Part shown: positions 6,930 to 7,702 of the stretch, piece by piece | How positions within the stretch are numbered: position 1 is the stretch's first letter | Layout of the letters: each line of letters begins with the position of its first letter | DNA from: Bacteroidales bacterium | GTDB lineage: Bacteria; Bacteroidota; Bacteroidia; Bacteroidales; UBA7960 | Reading direction: 5' to 3' | DNA: 7,702 nt | Assembly (NCBI GenBank): GCA_007120675.1 | Contig: SKNE01000093.1 | Coordinates: 1 to 7,702 of the forward strand | The notes under the pieces: generated by a model | Databases searched by the model: none | What the model saw: the letters and a program-made list of their open reading frames with translations, nothing else | What the model was told of the DNA's origin: nothing | Made by a program: the position numbers and the translations under genes

Positions 6930-7702
6930 ATGGATAAATTTGCCTTTTTGGGAAATATGGATGCCGCCCGGCTGGAAGCGATGTACCAGGACTACCTGGA
7001 TGATCCGGCCAGCCTTGAGCCTGGCTGGCGGCAGTTTTTTGAAGGGTTCGAGTTTGCCCGCACCCGCTATCCCGATCCCGACTCCCCCACCGAGCAGGAA
7101 ACCCTTCTGTTTCGCCATGAGTTCAATGTGATCGATCTGATCAACGCTTACCGGGAGCGGGGACACCTTTTCACCAGGACCAATCCTGTCCGCACCCGCC
7201 GGAAATACTACCCCACGCTTGATCATCAGAACTTTGGCTTGCAGGATCAGGACCTGGAAAGCAGTTTCCAGGCAGGCAACGAGCTGGGGATAGGAAAGAG
7301 CAGCCTGAAACAGATCATTGCCCACCTGCAGCAAACCTACTGTCAGAGCATCGGAGCTGAGTACATGTATATCCGGTCGCCCGAGATCGTCGACTGGCTG
7401 AAAGACCGCATGGAAAGTGGCAAAAACACCCCGCTCTACGACAACCAGAAGAAAAAGCAGATCCTCAGCAAGCTCGTCGAGGCTGTCGGATTTGAGCACT
7501 TCCTGCGAAAGCGCTTCCCCGGACAGAAACGGTTCTCTCTTGAAGGATGCGAAACCCTTATCCCAGCCCTGGATGCCCTCATTGAGGAAGGCGCCGCATC
7601 GGGCATCAGGGAATACGTCATTGGCATGCCCCACAGGGGGCGCCTGAATGTGCTGGCCAACATCCTTCGTAAGCCCTACAACAGGATCTTCAGTGAGTTT
7701 GA
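6930..7702 (+). CDS. odhA (sucA): 2-oxoglutarate dehydrogenase E1 component (3' partial)
   Basis: This is the thiamine-diphosphate-dependent E1 subunit that decarboxylates 2-oxoglutarate and passes the succinyl group to lipoylated E2 in the TCA cycle, in the cytoplasm. The 257 visible codons start at ATG 6930 and run off the window with no stop; family proteins are about 900-950 residues, so roughly a quarter is present. Residues 5-44 (from AFLGNMDA through WRQFFEGFEFAR) form the N-terminal segment typical of E1o, which is absent from pyruvate E1 and is thought to bind E2. NVIDLINAYRERGHL (66-80), IGAEYMYI (141-148), RFSLEGCETLIPAL (201-214) and IGMPHRGRLNVLANI (231-245) are strong family blocks. 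The His of HRGRLN (235) corresponds to active-site His260 of E. coli SucA. The start is fixed by the conserved N-terminal motif; no Shine-Dalgarno is seen, as is normal for the phylum. The E2 gene may follow downstream, out of view. The gene diverges from the TPR gene across 280 bases. Confidence 0.95.
   Translation, partial: MDKFAFLGNMDAARLEAMYQDYLDDPASLEPGWRQFFEGFEFARTRYPDPDSPTEQETLLFRHEFNVIDLINAYRERGHLFTRTNPVRTRRKYYPTLDHQNFGLQDQDLESSFQAGNELGIGKSSLKQIIAHLQQTYCQSIGAEYMYIRSPEIVDWLKDRMESGKNTPLYDNQKKKQILSKLVEAVGFEHFLRKRFPGQKRFSLEGCETLIPALDALIEEGAASGIREYVIGMPHRGRLNVLANILRKPYNRIFSEF

Noticed and set aside
6864..7634. 256-codon - strand frame over odhA
   Set aside because: The + strand here encodes unmistakable 2-oxoglutarate dehydrogenase E1 sequence; the opposite frame is a shadow.

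Overview
The window comes from a member of the Bacteroidota. Three things support this: a very large SprA-type outer-membrane protein (the translocon of the type IX secretion system, found essentially only in this phylum); promoter-like sites of the Bacteroidota form TTTG-N20-TAnnTTTG; and no convincing Shine-Dalgarno sequences before the starts. The coding sequence is GC-rich for the phylum, so an environmental Bacteroidia-like lineage is plausible, but I cannot name a genus.

Layout. Bases 1-5831 (+) hold the C-terminal 1942 codons of sprA; its N-terminus lies upstream of the window. Bases 5807-5986 are three tandem copies of a 60-bp unit that covers the last codons of sprA, the intergenic gap and the last codons of the next gene. 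Bases 5960-6649 (-) encode a 229-residue cytoplasmic protein made of six 34-residue TPR repeats, convergent with sprA. Bases 6650-6929 are a divergent intergenic region. It has a good promoter for the TPR gene, a weaker -7 element facing the other way, and a leader on the + strand that can fold into two hairpins, the second one sizeable. Bases 6930-7702 (+) are the first 257 codons of the E1 component of 2-oxoglutarate dehydrogenase (odhA/sucA), cut by the window end. This gene is easy to miss because it has no stop codon inside the window.

Functional picture. The genes do not form one pathway. sprA serves protein export and gliding, odhA is TCA-cycle metabolism, and the TPR protein has no predictable partner. 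I see no mobile element, CRISPR array, tRNA or rRNA, and no evidence of a new multi-gene system. The parts most worth a second look are the triplicated convergent gene junction, which carries both genes' stop codons in every copy, and the structured leader in front of odhA. Within SprA, two EF-hand-like acidic loops are also notable.
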